Source: Neptunomonas antarctica
Lineage (GTDB): Bacteria; Pseudomonadota; Gammaproteobacteria; Pseudomonadales; Balneatricaceae
Direction: 5' to 3'
Assembly (NCBI RefSeq): GCF_001305295.1
Contig: NZ_LJSI01000053.1
Location: 913,174-977,173 of the forward strand
Length of the DNA stretch: 64,000 nucleotides
The notes under the pieces were generated by a model. It was not told the DNA's origin, searched no databases, and was given only the letters and a program-made list of their open reading frames with translations. Below are positions 1 through 9,154 of this stretch, in pieces (positions within the stretch are counted from its first letter, which is position 1; every line of letters begins with the position of its first letter). A program made the position numbers and the translations under genes.

Positions 1-151
1 AATCAAAAATGGTAAAGTAAAAGCATGATTTATATATAAATTGAGTGGTTAGGATGATGGTTTTTTTAATTAAAGATTAGGTTTTCACTATTGTAAGCGA
101 TATGAGTCAGTAAGTTGTGATAGGAAACGTAATCAAATCAAGGACAATATT
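1..151. other. Leader region upstream of prsT
   Basis: This AT-rich stretch holds no ORF that can be supported. Its only readable signal is an AAGGA ribosome binding site ending about 8 bases before the prsT ATG. No copy of the TGTCAGG/T-tract element found elsewhere in the window, and no GG-N10-GC sigma-54 promoter, was seen here. Any promoter for prsT may lie further left, outside the window. Confidence 0.5.
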
Positions 152-2950
152 ATGCTAAATGGTTGTAATATAAGCTCAAAAATATCACTAGTTAATTCTT
201 TCAAGAAAAAGTGTGCATTAGTATGTCTCAGCTTTTTGGTATTGCCAGGCTGTCAGGCGGATAAAACGGATATCGAATACGTTGATTCGGCCAAAAAGTT
301 TGCTGTTGCTGGTGACATGAAATCTTATGAGATTTATTTGAAAAACGCTTTGCAGCTTAATCCGGACAATGTAGAAGCAAGGGTCCTATTGGGAAAGCGG
401 TATTTATCAGCTCAGATGGGCGCTTTGGCCGAAAAAGAATTTCAGCGGGCTATTGACGCTGGGTTTGAGCGTGCTGGCATCTTAGCTGAGATCTTACAAT
501 CCAAGTATTATGAATTTCAATATAATGAAATTATCGAGATCCCATTGAGTGAGGTTGCCCTCGAGGGTGAAGATAAGGCCCGAGCATATTTGTATCACGG
601 GCTTGCTAACCTTAATTTGAATAAAAAATGGGAAGCTGAAGCAGATTTTAAAGATGCAGCCAGTGTTGGTGGGGAATCTCCTTCTGTGATTTTAGCTCAG
701 TCCTACGTATTATCCTTAGAGTTGAAGTATGAAGATGCCCAAAACCTGCTGGGTGGACTGATTGTAAAAAAACCTGACAATACCGAAGCGCATATACTTT
801 CCAGTCGTTTATTCGAGATTTCCGGCGATTATGATAAAGCCATTGATGCAGCCAATAAAGCCATAGCGCTTGAGCCTTCAAGGCTTAAGTTGTATGTTTT
901 CGCAGCAAAAAACTATATTAATAATAAACAGTTGGATCTGGCAGAGCAGTATCTGGATAAGGTTTTGAAGGCGGCTCCTAATCATTTGTTATCCAATTTA
1001 ATGAAAGCCAATTTGCGACTACAGGCTAAAGATTGGGAAGGTGCTAAAAGTGCAGCTCAGGTTGTGCTGGCTCAGAATCAATTAAAGGAAGCATTGCTGA
1101 TCGCAGGGATATCCGATTTTTATTTACAAAATTGGGAGCTTGCACGAAATAATTTGAACATGGTTAAAGCTTCTTTGAAGCCAGATCATTTAGCGCACCG
1201 TTTGCTCGCGTTTGCAGAATCAAAATTGGGATATGAGCAATCAGCTGATTCTATTCTAAACTCAATGGGTAAAGTGCAAGCTCATGATGGAAAATTATTA
1301 TCCTTTTTTGGTGGCGAATTCCTTAAAGAAGGGCGTAGAGATGAGGCGGTAAAGGTTTTTTCCGCTGCCGCTGCCGCGGATCCTGAAGATTTGAAAATAT
1401 TATCAGCATTAGGACTGTTAAAACTCGAACAAAATGATCCAAGTGGGATAGTAGACCTGGAAAAAGTGTTAGAAAGTGATGTTTCTTCCTCTTGGGCTCG
1501 GGCAGCCATTGTAAGGAATCATCTGCAGAATGGTCGCAATGATGAGGCGATTGAAGTTGCTCAGGCTTCAGTGGATTCGGCACCTGAAAAGAAAGAAGGG
1601 TATTTGTTATTAGCCAATGTTTTTGCAGAGTTGAAAGATATTACGAAAGCAAAAGATCTTCTGAATCAGGCTCTTGAAAAAGAAGGAGATAATAAAACTG
1701 TATATCAACGTCTATTCCAAATCGCCGTTGCTGAAAAAAGTTTTGAAGCAGCCGCTATGTTTAATAGCAAGGTGCTTGAAGCTGAGCCTGCGAATAAAGT
1801 AGCGCTTATGAATAAGTATCGTTTAGGCAAGGCCGCAGGTGATACCACTGATGCGATACAGGCTATTGAAGCTGTCCTTAAAGATAATAAGAACAATGAA
1901 GAGTTACAGCTTTTGTCCGCACTGCTCTATATCGACTCGGGTAATCGGGAAAAGGGCTTTTCAGCGTTGAAAAGCATAAAGACAACCTCCTCATTTTATG
2001 ATAACGCTCAGGCTGCGTTAGGGGGAGTCTATGCAAGAGAAAGGGAATATGAACAAGCGATACCCTATTTTAGGGAGTGGGTTGTAACAAGTCCGGCTAT
2101 GCTTACAGCGCATCAGGCACTTATTACTGCGCAAATAAAAGCAGGCAAGTTAGAAGACGCGTTAGCGTCAAATCAACTGGCATTGCAGCAGCTACCAGAC
2201 AATCGCCTCTTAGAGCTTAGTGAAATTAGAGTATTACTGGATTTAGGTAATAAGGACCAGGGGCTCAATAAAGCTAAAATTTTTAAATCTAAATATTCCG
2301 AGAGTCCAGAGCTTGATTTCAGTTTGGGGCAGTTTTTTGCAAGAAATAAAGACTATTCAGAATCATTGGGTTATTTTCAGGCAGCGCATCGTCAGGCAGG
2401 TACCAGTCGTTCGGTAATAGCTGTTGCTGAAATCCAAAATATTATGGGTCAAAAAGAAAATGCTACTAAATTGCTGACCGAGTGGCTAAATGAAAAGCCA
2501 AACGATCAGGTGGTGAGGCTTTATTTGGCTAATGCCAGTTCTACTAGTGACCAAAATAATGCTATTGAGCAGTACCGTAAACTTATTGAACTAGATGGAA
2601 ATAATTACATAGCTTTGAATAATTTAGCATGGTTGCTTGGTGAGAAAGGAAATCTGACAGAGGCAATTTTACATGCAGAATCAGCAGTGAATTTGCAGCC
2701 TAAAAATGCGCAAGCATTGGATACGTTGGGTTTTTTATTGCTGAGGGCTGGTGATATAGCCAAGGCCAAAGATGTATTAGAAAGTGCGCATATGCTTGAT
2801 AAGTTGGATTCAACCGTTGCTTACCATTATGCATTATCGTTGAAAGAAAATGGTGATATGGCCGCGGCTGCAGGAATATTACGATCGTTGCCCGCGCAAG
2901 ACTTCCCGGAAGCTCAGGCGGCGAAGACTTTGTTAAATGAAATCGAATAA
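152..2950 (+). CDS. prsT: PEP-CTERM system TPR-repeat lipoprotein (PrsT-like)
   Basis: A 932-residue exported lipoprotein that is almost entirely tetratricopeptide repeats. The N terminus has a basic stretch, a hydrophobic segment and a lipobox ending LPGC with the acylated Cys near residue 34. After that, helical repeats run to the C terminus with recurring TPR signatures such as A-x-x-L-x-P and Y-x-x-A. Very long TPR lipoproteins of this kind are a known marker of exosortase/PEP-CTERM genomes and are thought to act in export or assembly of surface polymer; the molecular role is not established. The assignment rests on length, lipobox, repeats and the following PEP-CTERM gene. Confidence 0.88.
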   Translation: MLNGCNISSKISLVNSFKKKCALVCLSFLVLPGCQADKTDIEYVDSAKKFAVAGDMKSYEIYLKNALQLNPDNVEARVLLGKRYLSAQMGALAEKEFQRAIDAGFERAGILAEILQSKYYEFQYNEIIEIPLSEVALEGEDKARAYLYHGLANLNLNKKWEAEADFKDAASVGGESPSVILAQSYVLSLELKYEDAQNLLGGLIVKKPDNTEAHILSSRLFEISGDYDKAIDAANKAIALEPSRLKLYVFAAKNYINNKQLDLAEQYLDKVLKAAPNHLLSNLMKANLRLQAKDWEGAKSAAQVVLAQNQLKEALLIAGISDFYLQNWELARNNLNMVKASLKPDHLAHRLLAFAESKLGYEQSADSILNSMGKVQAHDGKLLSFFGGEFLKEGRRDEAVKVFSAAAAADPEDLKILSALGLLKLEQNDPSGIVDLEKVLESDVSSSWARAAIVRNHLQNGRNDEAIEVAQASVDSAPEKKEGYLLLANVFAELKDITKAKDLLNQALEKEGDNKTVYQRLFQIAVAEKSFEAAAMFNSKVLEAEPANKVALMNKYRLGKAAGDTTDAIQAIEAVLKDNKNNEELQLLSALLYIDSGNREKGFSALKSIKTTSSFYDNAQAALGGVYAREREYEQAIPYFREWVVTSPAMLTAHQALITAQIKAGKLEDALASNQLALQQLPDNRLLELSEIRVLLDLGNKDQGLNKAKIFKSKYSESPELDFSLGQFFARNKDYSESLGYFQAAHRQAGTSRSVIAVAEIQNIMGQKENATKLLTEWLNEKPNDQVVRLYLANASSTSDQNNAIEQYRKLIELDGNNYIALNNLAWLLGEKGNLTEAILHAESAVNLQPKNAQALDTLGFLLLRAGDIAKAKDVLESAHMLDKLDSTVAYHYALSLKENGDMAAAAGILRSLPAQDFPEAQAAKTLLNEIE

Positions 2951-2992
2951 AGAGTAAAATTAAGTTTTTTCCATTATTTTTCATTAGAAAGT

Positions 2993-3009
2993 TGTCAGGT
3001 TTTTTTACA
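2993..3009 (+). promoter_or_regulatory. Candidate PrsR-binding element (copy 1)
   Basis: The 17-mer TGTCAGGTTTTTTTACA lies 63 bp upstream of the sigma-54 GG of the PEP-CTERM gene. An identical 17-mer occurs at 13112-13128 upstream of another sigma-54 promoter. Position and duplication suit an enhancer site for PrsR, the sigma-54 activator encoded in this window. Binding is inferred. Confidence 0.65.
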
Positions 3010-3071
3010 TTTTTCGAATTTTAAATAAGGGTATAAATAAAATATCATTTAAAATCAACAATTTGTAAAAG

Positions 3072-3088
3072 TGGCACGGTATCTGCTT
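3072..3088 (+). promoter_or_regulatory. Sigma-54 (-24/-12) promoter of the PEP-CTERM gene
   Basis: TGGCACGGTATCTGCTT matches the sigma-54 consensus TGGCAC-N5-TTGC with one mismatch. The invariant GG (3073-3074) and GC (3085-3086) are exactly 10 bases apart. Transcription should start near 3098, about 50 bases before the start codon. PrsR, with its sigma-54 interaction domain, is the obvious activator. Confidence 0.8.
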
Positions 3089-3146
3089 ATTCTAGTTAGG
3101 CGCTAAATAAGCGTAATATATCTAAACTTATTATAGGGAAAGGGAT

Positions 3147-4055
3147 ATGAAAATTTTTAATAAAACAGCCATCGCATTAGCTTTAGTTCTCGGAGCTAGT
3201 TCATCCGTATATGCTAGCCCAATGCAGCTTGATCTTTCGAGTTTTGGTGGTAATCAGCATGATGCAGGTCGTTTCATTGGAACGGCTGATGCGAATTCTT
3301 CAACGGCAACTTTTACAGAGTTTGGTTTTAGCCAGATGTTGGCTACATCTGCATATGATATGACAGACGGTTCTCTGTTAGGATCGTTTTATGATACCAA
3401 TATTCCAGCTGAACTAGCTGCCCTTGGTGTTCCTACCAGTGGCATTGCGATGGATGGCGTAACTACAGTTAACCTGGCTTCGCCACTTTGTGCTGCTGGT
3501 GGTGGTCAATGTGACATTGATGCATTGAGCCCTATCGTTCCTCCTTTGGCATCAGATAACGAAGGTTTCCTTCAGACTTGGGATTTGCAAGTAGCGTATC
3601 ATTTTGATGGTACATTAACGGCAGCTGGTCCGTCGTACACAGGGGGTACTTTTGAGGTATTCTTTAACTCCTTCCTTGATGATAACTTAGATGCTCTGGC
3701 TTTTTCCGGAACGCTGACAGGCTCTACTCTTAGTGCCGCCAATCTGGACCTGTTTTTTGATATTACATTCGCTGCTGATAATTTCCTGAATATTTGGAAT
3801 GGTTCATCATGGGTGGATGCTCATGATGCTATAGCAGCAGGTGATGTGCCAACGTTGGCGCTTGATACGAATGTTAATCCACCAATCCCAACATTAGATC
3901 AGCTTCTTTTAGTGGGTGATAGTGCTATTCGCCAGACCACATTGGATGGTTCTGTAACTGCGAATATTCCTGAACCTGCTTCAATTGCATTGTTTGGTCT
4001 TGGATTGTTAGGTTTTGGTGCCGCTTCTAGAAAGAGAAAAGCAGCACAGGCTTAA
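3147..4055 (+). CDS. PEP-CTERM sorting domain protein
   Basis: A 302-residue secreted protein with a clear signal peptide (about residues 1-23, ending VYA). The C-terminal tripartite sorting signal at residues 273-302 consists of the PEP motif, a hydrophobic helix rich in Gly and Leu, then RKRK. Exosortase is known to recognise such tails, cleave them and release or attach the protein at the surface. The mature region is Ala, Asp, Ser and Thr rich with few charges, as is common for these matrix proteins, and has no recognised enzymatic domain. It has its own sigma-54 promoter and upstream element and is closed by a strong terminator, so it is a single transcription unit. Confidence 0.95.
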   Translation: MKIFNKTAIALALVLGASSSVYASPMQLDLSSFGGNQHDAGRFIGTADANSSTATFTEFGFSQMLATSAYDMTDGSLLGSFYDTNIPAELAALGVPTSGIAMDGVTTVNLASPLCAAGGGQCDIDALSPIVPPLASDNEGFLQTWDLQVAYHFDGTLTAAGPSYTGGTFEVFFNSFLDDNLDALAFSGTLTGSTLSAANLDLFFDITFAADNFLNIWNGSSWVDAHDAIAAGDVPTLALDTNVNPPIPTLDQLLLVGDSAIRQTTLDGSVTANIPEPASIALFGLGLLGFGAASRKRKAAQA

Positions 4056-4070
4056 TAAGTAGTACTGATT

Positions 4071-4098
4071 AAAAAGGAGCTAATTAGCTCCTTTTTTT
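4071..4098 (+). terminator. Rho-independent terminator after the PEP-CTERM gene
   Basis: A perfect inverted repeat with arms AAAAAGGAGCTAA and TTAGCTCC is followed by seven T residues. It sits 16 bases after the PEP-CTERM stop codon. Because it is symmetrical, it may also stop the convergent ThiF-like gene. Confidence 0.9.
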
Positions 4099-4948
4099 AT
4101 TTCAGTAATATTCTTTCTGCAATGCGTAATGTAATTTTTTGTAGAGGGTTTTTGTTTCCGCCGGGCCTCCATGTTTTTGTAAGTTTATTTTTGTATGCAT
4201 CAAAATGTAACCCGTAGGGTGCCGCAATCACATCTCCTCTTTTTAATAGAATCTTAAGCGCATTTGAACCTGCTATTCCCGCACACAAGTCAACAGCCAT
4301 TGGAGTTGAAGGGCCTTTTTTGGCCTTGAAATCGGCGCGTGTCATATCGACGAGGTAAGATTTTTGCAGCATTGAAGGCGATAACCCGATTAAAAAGCGT
4401 ATCAATTGCTGTTCTTCTGTATGTCCTTCTAAACAAAAATAATCTTCAAAAGAGAGCTTTCCAGGCAGGAATGCTAAAAAAGCACAGCCCATGCCTAAGG
4501 GTGCTGCAGTAATGGCGGGGATTTTTTTCTCGGCGCATTTACGAAAGGCAAGTTTTCTGGCATCAAGAGCGAAAAAATCTAAACTATCGACGTACAAGTC
4601 TACACCCTCAAGAAATTCATCAATGTTGTTGCTATCAACGCCTGTTGGAAAGGAGCGTATGTCAGATGAGGGGTTTATATCAAAAACTTTATCGCGCATA
4701 ACATTTAATTTTTCTTTGCCGACAGTACTCATCAAAGCCCCGTTTTGTCGATTCATGTTATGAACTTCAAAGGAATCAAAATCAGAAATATTGAAGTTGG
4801 CGATACCCAGTCGTGCAAGTGTGACTAAATGAGCCCCGCCCACTCCACCCAGGCCGGCTATGGCTACTCTTTTATTGCGTAATAGATTTTGTTCGTCCTC
4901 CGTAACCCATCCAATGTTTCTTGATACGGCTGAATCATAGTTGTACAT
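4097..4948 (-). CDS. ThiF/MoeB/HesA-family adenylyltransferase
   Basis: A 283-residue E1-like enzyme. The nucleotide-binding loop AGLGGVGG lies near residues 31-38, followed by the acidic strand DFDSFEVHNMNRQ typical of the family, whose Arg contacts ATP. Members adenylate the C terminus of a ubiquitin-like sulfur carrier or another acid substrate. No CxxC zinc pairs typical of MoeB and ThiF are evident and no sulfur-carrier gene is nearby, so the substrate is unknown. ThiF-like proteins do occur in exosortase loci. It is convergent with the PEP-CTERM gene and transcribed away from the phosphatase. The start is supported by GGTGA just upstream. Confidence 0.8.
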   Translation of the reverse strand: MYNYDSAVSRNIGWVTEDEQNLLRNKRVAIAGLGGVGGAHLVTLARLGIANFNISDFDSFEVHNMNRQNGALMSTVGKEKLNVMRDKVFDINPSSDIRSFPTGVDSNNIDEFLEGVDLYVDSLDFFALDARKLAFRKCAEKKIPAITAAPLGMGCAFLAFLPGKLSFEDYFCLEGHTEEQQLIRFLIGLSPSMLQKSYLVDMTRADFKAKKGPSTPMAVDLCAGIAGSNALKILLKRGDVIAAPYGLHFDAYKNKLTKTWRPGGNKNPLQKITLRIAERILLK

Positions 4949-5258
4949 GGCTTCACCAAAATCCTTCCCTTGTTGGGGATATTAAGTTTTTGTATAAGTA
5001 AGTGTAGACTTTAATTGTTGCTGCTAACAGGTGACTTTGAATCGCTTAAATCAATAGCCTTTGTATTGTGTATGAGAGTGTTACTACATCCTAAATATAT
5101 AATATTGCTACTCTGGTTTGATAGAAAGTTAATGATCCGCCAAAAGGTGGGTAGTGTTACGTTATCGTTCTTTATAATGTTAATATTGATGAATAATAGA
5201 TTGTTTCAATATAGTGCCAGTGTGTGAATGAAGTAAACACTAATAAAAGGCGTGATTC
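4949..5258. other. Intergenic region between the divergent ThiF-like and phosphatase genes
   Basis: About 310 bases, AT-rich. One 70-codon frame (5015-5227, TTG start) is present but has no ribosome binding site and looks like chance. AAAAGG at 5245-5250 is the ribosome binding site of the phosphatase gene. The region presumably carries two divergent promoters, but no convincing -35/-10 pair was found. Confidence 0.4.
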
Positions 5259-5786
5259 TTGTTTTCTAAAATAATTAAAAAATATTTTTCAAATAAGCCT
5301 GTTGTGAAAATTCTGGTAGTTTGCCTTGAGAATATTTGTCGATCTCCCGTTGTTGAGGGCGTACTTAACCAAGAAATTTCTCGGCAAGGTCTTGAGGGGC
5401 TGGTAAGAGTCGATTCGGCAGGTGCCCGTGTGTCAATGCTCCGATCTAGACCTGATGTTCGGGCAGTGAAAGTTGTCAGTCGTCATGGCGTTGATATTAG
5501 TGGGGGACGTGCACGGCAAATTAGCGGCAGTGACTTTATTGATTATGATTTAATTTTTGCTGTGGATAAGCAGGTATTGGATATGCTTCTCACTGTTTGT
5601 CCAGCGACGTGTCAGAGTAAGGTGACGCTTTTAATGGGTTTTGTAGGGGGGAGTGGAGATATTCCCGATCCCTACTTTGGCAATGAGAAGGGGTTTGAGA
5701 AAATTGTAGAGTTAATAGAGGGTGTGAGTCATGATTTTATTAGACAGGTAAAAGTTGATTTCGCATCAAAAATTAACCATAAATAG
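5259..5786 (+). CDS. Low-molecular-weight protein-tyrosine phosphatase
   Basis: A 175-residue protein of the LMW-PTP/arsenate reductase fold. The P-loop CLENICRSP at residues 22-30 fits C-X5-R-S, and the general-acid loop DPYFG follows near residue 135. Relatives such as Wzb and Etp dephosphorylate the tyrosine autokinases that control exopolysaccharide export, which fits the matrix locus; no such kinase is in the window. The usual Gly after CL in the P-loop is Glu here. The start is a TTG 8 bases after AAAAGG, chosen because the next in-frame ATG lies inside the fold. Confidence 0.85.
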   Translation: MFSKIIKKYFSNKPVVKILVVCLENICRSPVVEGVLNQEISRQGLEGLVRVDSAGARVSMLRSRPDVRAVKVVSRHGVDISGGRARQISGSDFIDYDLIFAVDKQVLDMLLTVCPATCQSKVTLLMGFVGGSGDIPDPYFGNEKGFEKIVELIEGVSHDFIRQVKVDFASKINHK

Positions 5787-5883
5787 AAATTAATCTTATG
5801 TAAAAACCCGCAATGTATTTTTATTAGACTAGAATGAACAGAAGAAGAGATTCAGAAAAGTAGTTTAAGCGGAGTTTGGTGTT

Positions 5884-6627
5884 ATGGCTATTTCAATTGC
5901 CGACAATTTTCAAAAGTATTTTTCCGTGCAATTTGCTAATAACAAAGAGCTTATAGATAAAGTATATAGCATTCGTTATCGTGTTTATTGTGAGGAGTTT
6001 GGGTATGAATCGTTAGATGATTTCCCTGACGATAAGGAATCAGATTCCTTTGATGCTTTTTCGTTGCATTGTTTGATTACACATAAAGAAACTGGTTTGC
6101 CGGCAGGTTGTGTCAGGCTTGTACCTGCTGGCCTTCAAACTTTACTGCCGTTTGAGGAGTATTGTTTTGATAGCCTGGATCATGAGTTTATAGATGGCTT
6201 GAATGTGGAGCGCCAAACTGTTTGCGAGATCTCAAGACTGGCTGTTGATGGAGCATTCCGTCGCAGGCCGCACGAGGAAAAAGATCGCTTTGGTTCTGTT
6301 CATGGATTTAAGTTTGCAGCTGAAGAGCAGCGTGTTTTTCCTTTGATAGCGGTGTCTGCTTTTCTTGCAGCTATGTCGCTGACAGTATTGACCGGTAGAA
6401 CTAATGTTTTTGCTATGATGGAACCGTTTTTGCCTCGATTGTTACGTAAGTCAGATATGCACTTTAATCGAGCAGGTAATGATATAGATTATCATGGGAT
6501 TAGAGCACCATATTTTGGTGCTACTCAATCGGCCGTAGAAAGTATGAGGCCTGAATTAAAGGAATTGTACGACGCAATTCATGCCAGTATTGGCGAGGAG
6601 TACTCCGCTTACGTCGCGTCCAAATGA
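5884..6627 (+). CDS. PEP-CTERM/exosortase-associated acyltransferase (GNAT-like)
   Basis: A 247-residue protein resembling the exosortase-associated acyltransferases, which are distantly related to autoinducer synthases and GNAT acyltransferases. The N-terminal segment VYSIRYRVYCEEFGYE, the CEISRLAV strand and a RRR-containing loop match the family pattern. The acyl donor and acceptor are not known experimentally. It may modify a polymer building block or make a signal. It stands alone between the phosphatase and the convergent VanZ-like gene, with GGAG about 10 bases before the ATG. Confidence 0.8.
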   Translation: MAISIADNFQKYFSVQFANNKELIDKVYSIRYRVYCEEFGYESLDDFPDDKESDSFDAFSLHCLITHKETGLPAGCVRLVPAGLQTLLPFEEYCFDSLDHEFIDGLNVERQTVCEISRLAVDGAFRRRPHEEKDRFGSVHGFKFAAEEQRVFPLIAVSAFLAAMSLTVLTGRTNVFAMMEPFLPRLLRKSDMHFNRAGNDIDYHGIRAPYFGATQSAVESMRPELKELYDAIHASIGEEYSAYVASK

Positions 6628-6647
6628 TACTTATGAGAAAAGTATTT

Positions 6648-7043
6648 TTAATTTGTCTTTAGCTTCTTACGCATCAGGCGTTGGTAAAGTGGAATTATGA
6701 ATACTAAAGACGCACCTAACGTGTCTAGTGCAACATCTGACATTGAAGCATATCTTCCGGGTACACTTATTTGATGATATTCATCGATAACACCGTAGAG
6801 AACAGTAAAGAAAAATGCTGTAAATATATGTGAATAGCGGCGTGAAATATATCTCTTTAAGCTATAGACCCATGCTAACGCAAGGCCAAAGAATAACGGG
6901 ATATGTAATAGGTTTTGTAAATTGGGTGTTATCCATAAAAAGGTGCTCTCCAAAATGTTCTCTGGATTGCTGGTGTCACCAGAGATCGATGAGAGCATGA
7001 AGATAAATCCCATATATAATATTGGAATCGATAGTTTGGACAT
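6648..7043 (-). CDS. VanZ-like family membrane protein
   Basis: A small integral membrane protein of about 131 residues with three to four hydrophobic helices. It carries the VanZ-like signature YGVIDEYHQ followed by the GR and D-x-x-x-x-x-G region near the C terminus. VanZ homologues are frequent in exosortase/EPS gene clusters but their biochemical role is unknown. The ATG at 7043 is preferred over the upstream TTG because GAGGGA lies a suitable distance before it. The gene converges with the acyltransferase, only 20 bases apart. Confidence 0.78.
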   Translation of the reverse strand: MSKLSIPILYMGFIFMLSSISGDTSNPENILESTFLWITPNLQNLLHIPLFFGLALAWVYSLKRYISRRYSHIFTAFFFTVLYGVIDEYHQISVPGRYASMSDVALDTLGASLVFIIPLYQRLMRKKLKTN

Positions 7044-7570
7044 TATAAATTTTTCCCTCAATAGGGGTTAACCTTGTAAGTGAACTGAAAAGTATACATG
7101 CATGTATTTTGTGTCGGCTTACGATTTTATTTTTGTTCTAATGATCTCTGGTGGATCCTTCGATAAAATTTCTAATTGGAAACCTAAAGCAATAGCTCCG
7201 TGAACAGGATTATGGTGGATAGGACTCCATGTTTTTTGCCATGAAATAGATTGAACCTAGTAGTGGGATTTCGTTTGATGTCTGTGTGTAATGAGCTTAA
7301 GGTACCTGTTTTTATGGTGATGGCATCTTAGTGTCGTTTAGGCTCACAATATCAGGTGGCAGCATCATTATAAAATAATTTTTAGTCGAAATATGAAAAA
7401 ATGCGACGTCTGATGTATATTTGCAATTCAGTTGCAGGTGATTTAGATGTGGCATTTTAAATCGTCATCGTAATATTTGATCTATACTTACAGTTTAAAG
7501 TGCTGAGTTTCATTACATAATGAATCATTGATGACTTCAATTCTATCGTAGTTAATTGGGAACACTGTTC
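7044..7570. other. Long non-coding region between VanZ-like and sugar transferase genes
   Basis: About 530 bases with no supported gene, no tRNA-like cloverleaf and no riboswitch core that could be recognised. It must contain the divergent promoters of the two flanking genes. No copy of the TGTCAGG/T-tract element and no exact GG-N10-GC sigma-54 promoter was found. Confidence 0.4.
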
Positions 7571-9067
7571 ATGGATAAAATTAATACTCATTATGAAGAA
7601 TCGGAAAAAACTTATGAGACGGAAGGGCCAAAACTGCCGTCTCCGCGGGTGAAAATGCGATTTTGCCATGGGAAATTCAGAGTTTTTGGGCATTATGTTC
7701 ATGCTCAGTTCTTATTATTAGCACTATTCGAATTCATGTTATTGACCTTGCTTAGCTATCTTGTTCATCTGTCCTTCGCGGTTGTTGATCAGTCTGTTCC
7801 GTCATTTTTCGCCAATAGCGCAAGTATTTTGTTACCGCCTGTGTTGTTGTCATTTAATTTAGCCGCTATGGGGTTATACGATACCCGCCAAAGACAACGT
7901 TTAGTAGGCGTCTTATCTCGCTTGGTCGTGGCGACTTTTTTTGGGATCAGTATAGCTATCGGTATAAATTATTTTTTCCCTCATACCTATAGTGGATATG
8001 CTGTATTGCCTGTTACTGCTTTGGCATCGCTTGCAGGGTTAATATTGATAAGAACGTTATTTTATAGTTTTGTTGACGGTAAAGTTCTACGTCGGCGTGT
8101 GCTTGTTTTAGGTGCGGGGAAAAGTGCTTCTTATATCGATAACCTACGTCGTCAGAGCGATATGAGAGGCGTTAATCTATTGGGTTTTATTCAGCTTGAT
8201 AATGCTGGGAAAAGTGGTATTTCTGCTGAGAAACTGGTTTCTCCTGGTGATTGTTTGTGTGCTTACGGCTTGAGAAATGATGTTGATGAAATCGTCATCG
8301 CATTAGATGATCGTAGGCTAAAATTACCGATCAAAGAATTGCTTGATTGTCGCATGAGCGGTATTGATATTATTGATATGCTTGATTTTTTTGAGAGAGA
8401 AAGAGGGCTTATTCAATTAGATTTGCTGTATCCTGGTTGGTTGATTTTCGCTAAAGGTTTTTCTCCTGACGCGTTCCGTACATTGAAAAAACGCATAGTT
8501 GACTTGTGTGTTGGCTTGGTTCTACTGGTCGTATTTTCTCCGTTTATGTTATTGACCACATTGGCGATTCTTCTCGAAAGTCGGGGAAAAGGATCAGTGT
8601 TATATCGGCAACAAAGAGTTGGGCGAAATGGTGTTGTCTTCAATGTTATTAAGTTCAGAAGTATGAGGTCGGACGCAGAGGCGGATGGTAAGGCTCAATG
8701 GGCGAAAAAAGATGATTCCAGAGTTACCCGTGTGGGAAATTTTATCAGAAAATATCGTCTGGATGAGTTACCCCAATTGTGGAATGTGCTGGTGGGAGAT
8801 ATGAGTATTGTTGGCCCTCGGCCTGAAAGACCCGAGTTTGTTTCCAAGCTTAGTCATTTGAATTCGCTATACGATGAAAGGCACCGCCTTAGCCCTGGAG
8901 TAACGGGGTGGGCGCAGTTGTGTTACCCCTATGGTGCTTCTGATGAAGATTCAATTCAGAAACTTCAATATGATCTCTATTACATAAAGAATCATAGTGT
9001 TTTTCTGGATATGTACATTCTTATACAGACAGTAGAAGTTGTACTCTTCAAGAAGGGCTCTCGTTAA
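7571..9067 (+). CDS. PEP-CTERM-associated priming sugar transferase
   Basis: A 498-residue polyisoprenyl-phosphate hexose-1-phosphate transferase. The N terminus has about four membrane helices, the middle a CoA-binding-like/Rossmann domain (VLVLGAGKSA), and the C-terminal third is the catalytic bacterial sugar transferase domain: a membrane helix, then FNVIKFRSMRSDAE, KYRLDELPQLWNV and VGPRPERPEF. It attaches the first sugar phosphate to undecaprenyl phosphate for repeat-unit synthesis of the exopolysaccharide. It matches the form found at exosortase loci. The ATG at 7571 is preferred over the TTG at 7556 because GGGA lies between them at ribosome-binding distance. Confidence 0.9.
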   Translation: MDKINTHYEESEKTYETEGPKLPSPRVKMRFCHGKFRVFGHYVHAQFLLLALFEFMLLTLLSYLVHLSFAVVDQSVPSFFANSASILLPPVLLSFNLAAMGLYDTRQRQRLVGVLSRLVVATFFGISIAIGINYFFPHTYSGYAVLPVTALASLAGLILIRTLFYSFVDGKVLRRRVLVLGAGKSASYIDNLRRQSDMRGVNLLGFIQLDNAGKSGISAEKLVSPGDCLCAYGLRNDVDEIVIALDDRRLKLPIKELLDCRMSGIDIIDMLDFFERERGLIQLDLLYPGWLIFAKGFSPDAFRTLKKRIVDLCVGLVLLVVFSPFMLLTTLAILLESRGKGSVLYRQQRVGRNGVVFNVIKFRSMRSDAEADGKAQWAKKDDSRVTRVGNFIRKYRLDELPQLWNVLVGDMSIVGPRPERPEFVSKLSHLNSLYDERHRLSPGVTGWAQLCYPYGASDEDSIQKLQYDLYYIKNHSVFLDMYILIQTVEVVLFKKGSR

Positions 9068-9154
9068 TAATACGTAAAACATCCTCTTGATTAGTTGTCA
9101 GGGCGGAGTGCAATTTATTGGCTAATGCCGGATAAGATGTATTTTACCTGTCGA

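Noticed and set aside
5015..5227. 70-codon open frame with a TTG start between the ThiF-like and phosphatase genes
   Set aside because: It has no ribosome binding site and no recognisable similarity; the composition is that of chance AT-rich sequence.
7044..7570. Cyclic-di-GMP riboswitch in the long gap before the sugar transferase
   Set aside because: A matrix gene would suit one, but the conserved core sequence of GEMM riboswitches was not found.
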